A stretch of 64,000 bases of DNA from Trueperaceae bacterium (GTDB lineage: Bacteria > Deinococcota > Deinococci > Deinococcales > Trueperaceae): contig CP070651.1 in assembly GCA_020354625.1 (NCBI GenBank), positions 2,216,487 to 2,280,486 on the forward strand, in the 5' to 3' direction. This document shows, piece by piece, positions 8,882-17,225 of this stretch (the first letter of the stretch is position 1; each line of letters opens with the position of its first letter). The position numbers were made by a program, and so were the translations under genes. A model generated the notes under the pieces. That model saw only the letters and a program-made list of their open reading frames with translations. It searched no databases and was not told where the DNA came from.

Positions 8882-9763
8882 TCAGCGGCGCCTTGCCATG
8901 GCGCCATCCAGACCAGCCCGCTCGGTTGCTTCGCGCAACACCAGCAGCGGCTCCCGCTCGATGCCGTGCTGCCTGAACGACTTGCAGAGCGAGGTCACGT
9001 CGCGCTCGAGCAGTTGCCGGGCGTAGCGGTTCCTGTCGAGATCGACCATCTGGGGCAGGTCGATGAGGACGATCTGATCTTCCCACCAGAGCAGGTTATA
9101 GGTCGAGTAGTCTCCGTGGACCTTGCCGAGTTCGAGCAGTCGGATGAGGAGTTCAAAGCTCTGCTGCCAGGCGCTCGCCGCTTCTTGCGGATCTAGCGTT
9201 ACATCAGAGAGCCGTGGGGCGGCGCCTTCGTCGTCACCGACGAACTCCATCAGGACCACCCGGCCGGCGCTGATGAGGTCGTCGAGCTGCGGCCCGATGG
9301 TGGGGCGTGGCACCGGGAGGCCTTCACGGTGGAGTTCGTGTAGCATCTGATACTCGTGCAATACCCATAAAGCGAGCTGCGGATCGAGACCCATACGGCT
9401 GCTCCGATCGAGCGCCCGCTTGAGGCGTTTGCTCGAGATGGAGCGTCCCTGGCGGTAGTGACGGTCCTCTTTGAAAGAGCGAACCTCGAGGTCGCTGTAC
9501 ACCTTTGCCGCGAGGCGTCCTACCGGGCTTTCAGCGAGATAGACAGTCGCTTCTTTACCGCTCTTGAGTTGCTCTTTGAGGTCTGTAAGCAGCCCGCGTT
9601 CGTAGAGATTTTGCAGGCCCGGATCGTCGAAGGCGTGGGCGCTCGAGTACGCCGTTCTGGCATCGGTTTTCAGCTCGGTAACGGTGCGCCTGCCTTTGGG
9701 TCGGCGCCGGTCTTTGCGTTTGCTGAAACGCTCTTTGGGTGCTGAGGTGTCGTCGTATCTCAA
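8882..9763 (-). CDS. RIO-type serine/threonine protein kinase
   Basis: This 293-residue atypical protein kinase belongs to the RIO family; the role of bacterial RIO kinases is poorly known. The first 40 residues are strongly basic. The P-loop-like LKSGKEATVYLAE is near residues 65-77, the ATP-binding Lys is in RLAAKVYSD, the catalytic loop is VHGDYSTYNLLWW near residue 215, and the metal-binding Asp is in IVLIDLPQMVD. The start is TTG at 9761-9763 and is not certain, as no strong ribosome site precedes it. It is a single-gene unit. Confidence 0.88.
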   Translation of the reverse strand: MRYDDTSAPKERFSKRKDRRRPKGRRTVTELKTDARTAYSSAHAFDDPGLQNLYERGLLTDLKEQLKSGKEATVYLAESPVGRLAAKVYSDLEVRSFKEDRHYRQGRSISSKRLKRALDRSSRMGLDPQLALWVLHEYQMLHELHREGLPVPRPTIGPQLDDLISAGRVVLMEFVGDDEGAAPRLSDVTLDPQEAASAWQQSFELLIRLLELGKVHGDYSTYNLLWWEDQIVLIDLPQMVDLDRNRYARQLLERDVTSLCKSFRQHGIEREPLLVLREATERAGLDGAMARRR

Positions 9764-9843
9764 GCGCTGATTCGCAATTCTTTCAAGGCGATCTCCTAAC
9801 GTAGCGGCCCCATGCGGGACCGGGCGTTGTGATGTGGAGGACT

Positions 9844-9884
9844 CACCCTACGCGGTTCAGCTCGCTACCGCATCACGTAGGGTG
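9844..9884. repeat. nested inverted repeat
   Basis: CACCCTACG at 9844-9852 pairs with CGTAGGGTG at 9876-9884, and inside it GCGGT pairs with ACCGC. The result is a long stable stem with a small internal loop. No T-run follows closely. Confidence 0.5.
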
Positions 9885-9984
9885 GTTCTGTTTTGCCGAT
9901 ATCTCACGGCCTTCACCCCCTTCACGTGAGCAACCTCAGTATGCGTGTAATCAGAGGCTCGTGTCAAACGAAACGGTACAACTC

Positions 9985-10019
9985 TGACGATCGCTACCTA
10001 CTCGAGTCGTCAAATTTTT
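9985..10019 (+). terminator. possible intrinsic terminator (plus strand)
   Basis: A 6-bp stem TGACGA/TCGTCA with a 16-nt loop is followed by AA and five T residues. The stem is short and no plus-strand gene ends here, so it would serve an unannotated transcript or be fortuitous. Confidence 0.3.
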
Positions 10020-10070
10020 GAGGTGCGGGTCTGCGATGAACCGAAGCGGTTTCGATGGTCTATGAGGCTT

Positions 10071-10970
10071 CTATCGCCCTCGTGGTTGGCGAGTGCTCGC
10101 ACCGACTCTGCCAGCTGGCGGTACGCGTTTGCGGTTCGCGAGGGCCTCTTTCAGAAACTCGGTTCTCGAGATCTCTGGTGAGGGTGAAGCGTTCTTGCGG
10201 TGTTCGTCGAGGCTGACAGCCACCTTGAGCAGGAGCTCTTTGACAGGGGTGCGGATGATGGTAAACGCGTCGAAATTGGCTTCGCTCAGCTCGATATCGC
10301 GCTTGAGAATGAACTCGGTATCGCTATTGTCCTCAGCGGCGGTGAAGATCTTCAGCACGGCATCTTCGGCATGGTAGCTACCGAACTCGGCGAGGATGAG
10401 CACGCCGTCGACGAAGATCATGTGCGCCTCTTGTCCGTCGGTGATGACCTTGAGCTGTCCTGTTTTCTTGCCCTGAGCGAGGAGTACAGCGAGGTCGAAA
10501 AGACCTAGTTCATCGAAGACCCCGCTCAACGCGACGTCGCCTTTTGGACCACCGGCTCTGGATCGCTGCTGCTCGTGCAGCTGCTCGAGCTCCGAACACG
10601 CCACTTCGACGATCTCTTTGGGGGCCGCCTTGCTCCGTAACGCCAAGGTGGCACGCTTTTCGACGAACCTCTTGGGGGCTCGGGAGTCTAAGAGCACGAA
10701 GAGAACCTCTTCGGTTGAGAAGCGGCGTCTGACCGTGTTGTGGAGATCGAACCCGCTCAGGTCGGGGAGCCTGCGGGGACACACAACGACGTCTGGGCGG
10801 TGTTCCTTGAGGAGTTGCAGGGCATTGTCACCGTCGCGCGCGTGTTGGATATCGAATCCGGCCCGTTGGAAGCGCCTGCGTAGCCTCGCTGCCCGCAGGC
10901 GGGCGGGCATGACGATCAGCGCGGTCTTTGGGGGTGTTTTTTCGGCGGCTGGTGTGTCGTTCTCGTGCAT
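10071..10970 (-). CDS. degenerate receiver domain + DUF4388 (PATAN) protein
   Basis: This 299-residue cytoplasmic protein has two parts. The N-terminal part (about 15-125) has the alternating pattern of a response-regulator receiver, but the acidic pair after beta 1 is replaced (ALIVMPAR) and the usual phospho-Asp position reads VVVCPRRLPDLSGFDL with Pro instead of Asp. The second part, from SGVFDELGLFDLAVLLAQGKKTGQLKV to AVLKIFTAAE, matches DUF4388/PATAN domains. The ATG at 10968-10970 is chosen because GGAGCG lies 6 nt upstream; a start as far as 11093 is open. It is probably a protein-interaction signalling element that is not phosphorylated. Confidence 0.75.
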   Translation of the reverse strand: MHENDTPAAEKTPPKTALIVMPARLRAARLRRRFQRAGFDIQHARDGDNALQLLKEHRPDVVVCPRRLPDLSGFDLHNTVRRRFSTEEVLFVLLDSRAPKRFVEKRATLALRSKAAPKEIVEVACSELEQLHEQQRSRAGGPKGDVALSGVFDELGLFDLAVLLAQGKKTGQLKVITDGQEAHMIFVDGVLILAEFGSYHAEDAVLKIFTAAEDNSDTEFILKRDIELSEANFDAFTIIRTPVKELLLKVAVSLDEHRKNASPSPEISRTEFLKEALANRKRVPPAGRVGASTRQPRGR

Positions 10971-11136
10971 CGTTCGCTCCGCTTCGATTCCCTTCAAGAT
11001 CATCATCGCGAGGTAGGCTTTCGCCAACAGCGGTACAGAGTCCGAGTCCTCACCGGTCAGTGTTGACGCTCGACTATTACAAGAGACTGACACAGCTGCC
11101 GGCGTCTACCCTGGCAACTGTTATGATGGGCGTCAG

Positions 11137-11397
11137 ATGGAGCCCGAAAAACCCGACTTTCGCCGGTACTGGCTGAAGCTCTCCGTAGACGGTGAAAAGG
11201 AGCGTTTTGTCCTTTTTGATATGACGCTCGAGGACTACTGGCAACGGGTTCCGTTCGAGGTCAGGGAGTACCTCCGCCTCCACTACGGACTCCCGCTGAA
11301 TGCGCTCGAGGCTGCAAACAACTGGCGCAGGAGTGCGACTGAGCCGGAAGGCCAGAGCATCGCTGCTTGGCTGAGCCAAGAGGGGGGGGATGAGTGA
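11137..11397 (+). CDS. small hypothetical protein
   Basis: An 86-residue acidic protein with no family I recognise. The sequence FRRYWLKLSVDGEKERFVLFDMTLEDYWQRVPFEVREYL looks like folded soluble protein, with no membrane segment or signal. It is convergent with mutS, leaving 30 bp between them. A TATGAT box lies at 11122-11127, 9 nt before the ATG, compatible with a leaderless or short-leader mRNA; no clear ribosome site is present. Confidence 0.6.
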   Translation: MEPEKPDFRRYWLKLSVDGEKERFVLFDMTLEDYWQRVPFEVREYLRLHYGLPLNALEAANNWRRSATEPEGQSIAAWLSQEGGDE

Positions 11398-11427
11398 ACG
11401 ACCGGCTGAAAGCCGGATCTCGTGCTA

Positions 11428-13941
11428 TCAGTCGGTCAGCCCGCGCGCTTTCTCCTGAAGCCGCTGGAGCAGCCGCAGGGCTTCTAATGGCGAGAGCCGG
11501 TCGAGGTCGTGCTCCAACAGGTCCTCGAGTACCTGTCCACTACCGCCGTTCCGCTGAGATTCGAGCCCAGCGAAGACCGCGCGGGCGCGGTGTAGAACCT
11601 GTTTGGGGATACCGGCGAGCCTGGCGACTTCGAGACCGTAGGCCTTGCTGGCCGGCCCTGGAAGCACCTGATGATAAAAGACGAGGTGATCCTGCTCTTC
11701 CTCGGCGGCCACGTGCAGGTTGTGGGCGGCCGGGAGATGACTCGGCAGCTGGGTCAGCTCGAAATAGTGGGTGGCGAAGAGCGTAAACGCCTTGAGCGGG
11801 TCGTGGAGGTGCTCGACCGCAGCCCAGGCCAACGCCAAGCCGTCGAAGGTGCTGGTCCCCCTACCGATCTCATCGAGCAGCACCAGACTTCGAGGGGTGG
11901 CGCTCTGAAGGATGCGGGCGAGTTCATCCATTTCGACCAGGAAGGTACTGCGCCCACCAGCGATGTCGTCGCTGGCGCCGATGCGGGTGTAGATGCGGTC
12001 GAAGATGGGCAAGCTCGCTGCGGCAGCGGGCACAAACGAACCGCTCTGTGCCAAAAGGCTGATGAGGGCGGTCTGGCGCAGGTAGGTACTCTTACCGCTC
12101 ATGTTGGGTCCCGTAAGGATGACAACGCGCTCGTTACTTGAGAGCCGGGTGCCGTTGGGGATGAAGCGTTGATGCCGTTCGACCACGGGGTGCCGCCCCG
12201 CGTCGATATGCAGACACTGTTCGCTGTTGAAGGTGGGCCGGCAGTACCCCTGCTCGACCGCAATGTGCGCCAGGCTTGCGTACACGTCGAGTTCGGCCAG
12301 CGCGGCACCCGCATCCCCGATCGTCTGTGCGTAGGGGGTAAGGTCTTTGCGTAGCGTGTCGAAAACGGTGTATTCCCGTCGCTTGGCGGCCCCTTCGGCA
12401 CGCAAGATTTCGCGCTCCTTGTCGCGGAGGTCGCTCCTGGTGTAGCGCTGGCGGTCCTTGAGCGTCTGAAGGGGACGGTACTCGTCCGGAACGCGCTGGT
12501 AGTAGGGGCGGGTGATTTCGAAGTAGTAACCGAAGACGCCGTTGAAGCCGATCTTGAGGGTAGGGATGCCTGTGGTAGCGCGCTCGGTGGCCTCTAACGT
12601 CTCGATCCAGCTCCGCCCCTCTTTCACGGTGCTTCTAAGAGTATCGAGCGTCTGATCGAAGCCGTCGCGTAGCAGCCCACCCTCGGTGATCTTTTGGGGC
12701 GGATCTTCGACCAAGGCGGCGCTGATGAGCTCTCGCATCTGTTCAAGCTCCTGTCCTACACGAGAGAGCCTTTGCAGTGCGGGCTCCGAATGTCCGTGCA
12801 GGGGGTCGGTCAGTTGCGGGATCGGGTTGAGGCTTCGGGCCAACGCGGTGAGATCTCTGGCGCTGATCCTGCCGGTTACCAGCCGGGTGGCCAGCCGCTC
12901 GAGGTCGTACATGCGGTGGAGGCTTTTGCGCAGCTCCTTGCGAAGTCTGTCGTCGTGTGCGAACGCCTCGACCGCGTCGAGGCGGTGACCGATCAAGGTG
13001 GCGTCCAAGAGGGGATGGCGCAGCCACGCCTTGAGGAGCCGCCGCCCTGGCGCAGTGCGGGTCTCGTCGATGGTACGAAAGAGGGTGTGCCCCGTACCTT
13101 TACGGGTGGTGAAGATCTCCAAGGTCTCCAGGGTGATCTCATCGAGCTGCATGGAGGCGCCGGGATCGTAGTCGAGAAAGGTGGTTACCTGGGGTAGCCG
13201 GCCGTGTTGGGTCGCCAACGCGTAGGAGAGCACCGACCCGGCGGCACGAATGAGCGCCGGGCTCCTCATTCCCACCGGTACGGCCCCGAACTGCGCTTCG
13301 AGGACGCTACGGGCCTGCCCCGCTTCGGAATGGACCTCGGTCAGCATCACCGGAAACCGTCCCTTGAAAGCCTGACGAAAGTCCTGCTGTTGGTAGAGTT
13401 CGGTCGTCAGCAGCAGCTCGACTGGGCGGTAGCGCTGCAGCTCGTCGTAGAGGCTCGAGCGCGCGTAGAGGTGCGTTCCGCGAAACTCTCCGGTGGTGAT
13501 GTCTAGTAGCGCCAGGCCGTAGCCGTCGCCGGTCGCCACCGCCGCCAGGTAGTTGGCGTCCGGTTTGAGAAGCGTCTCGCTGGTCACGGTGCCGGGAGTG
13601 ATGAGCTGGGTGATGTCGCGCCGGACGAGGCCCTCAGCCTCTTCAAAGCTCTCCACCTGGTCGGCCACCGCCACCTTCAGCCCGAGGCCGAGGAGCCGTT
13701 CGATGTAGGACTCCGCGCTGCGAAGCGGGATGCCGGCCATAGGCGTCGTGAAGTCCTTGCTGGTCTTATGGGTCAACACCAGGCCGAGGACTCGAGCGAG
13801 CCTTTCGGCGTCTTCGCCGAAACACTCATAGAAATCCCCCACCTGAAAGAGCAGCAGGTAGTCGGGGTGGCGCTCGACCAACTCGACGTACTGGCGGAGG
13901 AGCGGTGGGAGCGGGCCCTTCCCTTCACCCTTCAAGGTCAT
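11428..13941 (-). CDS. mutS: DNA mismatch repair protein MutS
   Basis: The mismatch-recognition ATPase, 837 residues, of normal length. The N-terminal domain has LLLFQVGDFYECFGEDA, with the Phe-x-Glu pair that stacks on the mismatch (FYE). The connector, lever and clamp domains follow. The C-terminal ATPase has Walker A LTGPNMSGKSTYLRQ, the LLDEIGRGTSTFDGLALAW Walker B/signature region and FATHYFELTQL. mutL is not next to it. A TATCAT box lies 8 nt upstream of the ATG. Confidence 0.98.
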   Translation of the reverse strand: MTLKGEGKGPLPPLLRQYVELVERHPDYLLLFQVGDFYECFGEDAERLARVLGLVLTHKTSKDFTTPMAGIPLRSAESYIERLLGLGLKVAVADQVESFEEAEGLVRRDITQLITPGTVTSETLLKPDANYLAAVATGDGYGLALLDITTGEFRGTHLYARSSLYDELQRYRPVELLLTTELYQQQDFRQAFKGRFPVMLTEVHSEAGQARSVLEAQFGAVPVGMRSPALIRAAGSVLSYALATQHGRLPQVTTFLDYDPGASMQLDEITLETLEIFTTRKGTGHTLFRTIDETRTAPGRRLLKAWLRHPLLDATLIGHRLDAVEAFAHDDRLRKELRKSLHRMYDLERLATRLVTGRISARDLTALARSLNPIPQLTDPLHGHSEPALQRLSRVGQELEQMRELISAALVEDPPQKITEGGLLRDGFDQTLDTLRSTVKEGRSWIETLEATERATTGIPTLKIGFNGVFGYYFEITRPYYQRVPDEYRPLQTLKDRQRYTRSDLRDKEREILRAEGAAKRREYTVFDTLRKDLTPYAQTIGDAGAALAELDVYASLAHIAVEQGYCRPTFNSEQCLHIDAGRHPVVERHQRFIPNGTRLSSNERVVILTGPNMSGKSTYLRQTALISLLAQSGSFVPAAAASLPIFDRIYTRIGASDDIAGGRSTFLVEMDELARILQSATPRSLVLLDEIGRGTSTFDGLALAWAAVEHLHDPLKAFTLFATHYFELTQLPSHLPAAHNLHVAAEEEQDHLVFYHQVLPGPASKAYGLEVARLAGIPKQVLHRARAVFAGLESQRNGGSGQVLEDLLEHDLDRLSPLEALRLLQRLQEKARGLTD

Positions 13942-14046
13942 AGCTGCCTATGATACCGCGAGTATCTTGTCCTAATTGCTTGGCTGGCCAAACAATATGG
14001 CGGGTACAAAATAGCAGGTGCAGATAGGGGACGTCTAAGTTTCAGA

Positions 14047-15000
14047 TCACGACCAGTCGAGGGCGAGGAGCATCAGGTGTTCCTCGCGTTTGGCCAGCCG
14101 CTCATACGCCGAGGCCGCTTCTTCGGCAGCTACCACCTGGCTGATGAGAGGTTTTACGTCGATGCGCCGGGCAGCCATGAGCGCCAAGGCGGTCTCTTCA
14201 TCCTCGAAGTCGCTATGGAGCCGGTGGATCTCGTGGGCGCCGATTACGGTGAGGCCCTTTTTATGCACGTCGCTGTAGAAGTCGACTTCTGCCGTCGGGC
14301 CCCGGGGGGAGCCGAGCAAGACGACCCGGCCTCTCGGCCCGGCGAGCTGGAAGGCCGCCGGGATCACTTCGGGGTGGCCCGACGCCTCGATGACCACCTC
14401 AAACGTTCCAACCCGGTCAGAAACTGCTGCTGCGGGTGTGGCAGCGTCCAGGCCACAGGCGAGCGCAAGATGCCGGCGCCAGTCGAGCGGATCGATCCCT
14501 TCGACGTAGCCGGCTCCGGCGGCGCGCGCGAGCTGCCCCGCCAGCAGGCCGATGGGGCCGAGGCCGGTAATGGCTACGCTGCTGCCGAGTCGGATATCCG
14601 CTCGGTGGATTCCCTGGAGCGCGATCGAGACCAGGCGAAAGGGAGCGACTTCGGCAGGTGACAAGCGATCATCGACCGGATGACAGGCCTCTGCCGCGAG
14701 CACCGCATGAGAGCTGTGGGGGATGTTGAGCGCCACCAGCTGACCGACATCGAGCTGGGTGACCGCTTCGCCACGTTCCACCACGCGGCCACAGGCGGAG
14801 TACCCGGGGTAGAGAGGGTACTGGCCGGGAGTGGTCGGTTTGTGCTGGATGAAGGCCAGTTCGGTGCCGGGGGAGATGGCGGAGGTGTGCGTCTGGACGA
14901 GCACCTGGTCGGCTTCGAGTGGCGGGAGTGTGAACGCTTCGAGGCCGATCTCGTTGCGGGCGCTGACGACGACGCGCCGGCTGTTCAGAGGAGGGTGCAT
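14047..15000 (-). CDS. MDR-family zinc-type alcohol/polyol dehydrogenase
   Basis: This 317-residue medium-chain dehydrogenase/reductase has an N-terminal GroES-like domain with SPGTELAFIQ and YPGYSACGRVVERG, and a Rossmann domain with VAITGLGPIGLLAGQLARAAG near residue 140. The Cys/His pair of classical zinc alcohol dehydrogenases is not evident at the SPGTE position, as in other SPGTE-type members. It follows two sugar permease genes by 16 bp and is the last gene of that operon, so it probably oxidises the imported sugar or a derivative with NAD(P). The substrate is not known. Confidence 0.82.
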   Translation of the reverse strand: MHPPLNSRRVVVSARNEIGLEAFTLPPLEADQVLVQTHTSAISPGTELAFIQHKPTTPGQYPLYPGYSACGRVVERGEAVTQLDVGQLVALNIPHSSHAVLAAEACHPVDDRLSPAEVAPFRLVSIALQGIHRADIRLGSSVAITGLGPIGLLAGQLARAAGAGYVEGIDPLDWRRHLALACGLDAATPAAAVSDRVGTFEVVIEASGHPEVIPAAFQLAGPRGRVVLLGSPRGPTAEVDFYSDVHKKGLTVIGAHEIHRLHSDFEDEETALALMAARRIDVKPLISQVVAAEEAASAYERLAKREEHLMLLALDWS

Positions 15001-15016
15001 AGGTGGGGTAGCGAGA

Positions 15017-16072
15017 TCATTTGATCCCGGTGGTGGCGATGCCGGTGGTGATGTAGCGCTGCAAGAAGGCGAACACGAAGGTGATCGGCAAAAGCGTCAG
15101 CACGGTCATGGCCAACACGAAGTGCCACTGGATCTGCAGCTCCCCCTGGAAGGCGTTGAGCCCCACCTGGAGGGTGAACAGTTCGGTACGGCTGAGCACG
15201 ATGAGCGGCCAGAGGAAGTCGTTCCAGCGCCACATCACCGAGAAGATGGCCAACACCGCCAGGGCCGGAGCGGCCAGCGGCAGCACGATCTGCCAGTAGA
15301 TGCGCCACTCCGAGGCCCCGTCGATGCGGGCCGAAGCGAGCAGCTCGTCCGGAAGCGTCAGCATGTACTGGCGCAGCAAGAAGACACCGGTTGGGGTGGC
15401 GGCGCCGGGGATGATCACGCCCCACAAATTGTTGACCCAGCCGATCTTGGCGATGACCAGAAAGACGGGCACCAGGATGACCGAGATGGGGATCATCAGG
15501 GTGCTGATGATGATGATGAAGATCGTGTTGCGCCCCTTGAACTCGTACTTCGAGAGCGCGAAGGCGGCCATGCTGTTGATGATGAGGGTGATGAGGGTGG
15601 CGGTGACGGTGACCACCACGCTGTTTCGCAGGTAGGTCAGGAAGTTGAACTGCTCAAGCGGTTCGGTGTAGTTGCGCCAGGCGAACTGGATCGATCGCAC
15701 CTCTTGGCGCTGATCGGCGTGTACCTTGATGATCTCCCCCGGCGCCGCGGGGTCGACCAACTGCGCCTCCAAGCCGATGCGGCGAACCTGCGCCAACCGC
15801 ACCACGCTGCCATCCTCCATGGTGACGTCGTAGAGCGGCAGTGGTTTGTCGAACCCCTCGACGGGTGCCGTTTGCTGACTAAACGGTAGGAAGGAGGGAG
15901 GGAACTCGACCAGGGCGGCCTGTGTTTTAAAGGAGGACAATGCCAGCCAGACCACCGGGCCGAACATCAACAGCACGCCGAAAAGGAGGTAGGCGTAGGT
16001 GAGGACATCGGTCACGTGCAGCCGGCGCCGGCCACGCGTACGTGTCAAGAACTTTGTAACGGTTGACATCAC
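15017..16072 (-). CDS. sugar ABC transporter permease, MalG-like
   Basis: This 351-residue inner-membrane permease is the second membrane subunit of a CUT1-type carbohydrate importer. Membrane segments lie near 25-48 and in five more helices from about residue 125 onward. The cytoplasmic EAA loop reads ASARIDGASEWRIYWQIVLPLAAPA. A soluble insertion of about 65 residues lies between helices 1 and 2 (about 50-115, with VRLAQVRRIGLEAQLVDPA), which faces the periplasm. It lies 23 bp downstream of the MalF-like gene. No ATPase gene is present, so a shared MsmX-type ATPase is likely. Confidence 0.92.
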   Translation of the reverse strand: MMSTVTKFLTRTRGRRRLHVTDVLTYAYLLFGVLLMFGPVVWLALSSFKTQAALVEFPPSFLPFSQQTAPVEGFDKPLPLYDVTMEDGSVVRLAQVRRIGLEAQLVDPAAPGEIIKVHADQRQEVRSIQFAWRNYTEPLEQFNFLTYLRNSVVVTVTATLITLIINSMAAFALSKYEFKGRNTIFIIIISTLMIPISVILVPVFLVIAKIGWVNNLWGVIIPGAATPTGVFLLRQYMLTLPDELLASARIDGASEWRIYWQIVLPLAAPALAVLAIFSVMWRWNDFLWPLIVLSRTELFTLQVGLNAFQGELQIQWHFVLAMTVLTLLPITFVFAFLQRYITTGIATTGIK

Positions 16073-16095
16073 CAGCCCTCCCTATACATGGCGTC

Positions 16096-17124
16096 TCACA
16101 CGGCCTCGCTCGAGCGTCCGAGGCGGAGTTGGATCAGGGTGAAGATGAGCAGTGCGATGCCCAGCACCACAGAAGCAGATGCTGCCAGTCCGAACCGCTG
16201 GATCTGGCTTGCGAAGCCCGTGGTGTAGATGTACTGCACGATCAGCTGCGTGGCGGTCCCTGGGCCACCGCCGGTGAGCACGAACACCTCGTCGAAGGTC
16301 TGCACCGCTCGAATGAGCCCGAGCACCAAGACGACGAGCATCGAGGGCATCAGCAGCGGCATGGTGATGTTGCGGAAAGCCTGCCAATCGCCCGCTCCGT
16401 CGATCGATCCCGCGTCGTAGAGCTCTTTGGGGATCGCTTGCAGGCCGGCTAAGAGGATCAAGGTGTAAAAGCCCATGTGCGCCCAGATGGTGATGAAGAT
16501 GGCCCAGAACATGGCCCAGCGGGCGTCGAGCAAGAAGACGATCCTCTCGCCCCCCAGAGCCACCAGAAGGGCGTTGAGGACGCCGTCGCGCTGCAGGATC
16601 CACTTCCAGAGCAGCGCCACCACCACGGGTGAGAGCAGCACCGGGTAGAAGTAGACGCTGCGAAAAAACCCCCGCGCTCTGATCTTTCTATTGAGGACCA
16701 GGGCCGTAACGAGCGAGAAGAGCACCATCCCGCCGACTTGGAAGATGACGAAGGTAAAGGTGTTGAATACCGCGCGCCAGAAGCGGTCCTCGTTGCAGCT
16801 GTTCGGGTCCAAGAAGTTGTCGCAGTCGAAGAGGAGTTGGTAGTTCTGTGCTCCCGAGAAGGTGCGGTCTTGGGGGAAGAGGGCGGTACCGGTGGTGAAG
16901 GCGTAGTAGAAGTTGAGTGCCATGGGGAAGAGCACGAAGATGCCGAAGATGAGCAGGTTCGGCAGCAAAAAGATATAGGCCATGCGCTGCACGCCGATCC
17001 GGTTTTGCAAAGGCTCTAAGATGAGCCCCAGCGTGTTCATTACCAGGCTGAAAAGCCCGCTGAACAACCTACTGAGCAGCGGTGTGCTTTTGGCCCTCTC
17101 ACCAACCGGCCCGGGTTTGGACAT
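16096..17124 (-). CDS. sugar ABC transporter permease, MalF-like
   Basis: This 342-residue permease is the first membrane subunit of the same importer. The N-terminal 45 residues are soluble, followed by YIFLLPNLLIFGIFVLFPM and five more helices. The EAA loop reads ELYDAGSIDGAGDWQAFRNITMPLL near residue 235, the contact to the ATPase. It is downstream of the binding-protein gene with a strong hairpin between them, which probably lowers expression of the membrane subunits relative to the binding protein. Confidence 0.93.
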   Translation of the reverse strand: MSKPGPVGERAKSTPLLSRLFSGLFSLVMNTLGLILEPLQNRIGVQRMAYIFLLPNLLIFGIFVLFPMALNFYYAFTTGTALFPQDRTFSGAQNYQLLFDCDNFLDPNSCNEDRFWRAVFNTFTFVIFQVGGMVLFSLVTALVLNRKIRARGFFRSVYFYPVLLSPVVVALLWKWILQRDGVLNALLVALGGERIVFLLDARWAMFWAIFITIWAHMGFYTLILLAGLQAIPKELYDAGSIDGAGDWQAFRNITMPLLMPSMLVVLVLGLIRAVQTFDEVFVLTGGGPGTATQLIVQYIYTTGFASQIQRFGLAASASVVLGIALLIFTLIQLRLGRSSEAV

Positions 17125-17147
17125 CGATGACCTAATATCCCCTCTAT

Positions 17148-17179
17148 AGGGTACTGCCGCCTTGTGGCGGCAGTACCCT
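17148..17179. terminator. perfect 14-bp hairpin between binding-protein and permease genes
   Basis: AGGGTACTGCCGCC at 17148-17161 and its exact complement at 17166-17179 flank a 4-nt loop. It lies between the solute-binding gene and the permease gene of one operon. No T-run follows on the minus strand, so it is more likely an RNA-stabilising or partial-termination hairpin that boosts the binding protein over the permeases. Confidence 0.65.
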
Positions 17180-17225
17180 GAAAACAGCCGGCACCGATCC
17201 GATATTCAGGTGGTGCCAATAGAAC

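Larger units (their letters stand above)
9764..10070. other. 307-bp gene-free region rich in hairpins
   Basis: There is no gene here. It holds three inverted repeats in a row: one at 9844-9884, CTCACG/CGTGAG at 9903-9930, and TGACGA/TCGTCA at 9985-10012 followed by AATTTTT. The order looks like a plus-strand transcript ending at about 10019, but no clear promoter was found and no known RNA family was recognised. Confidence 0.45.
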
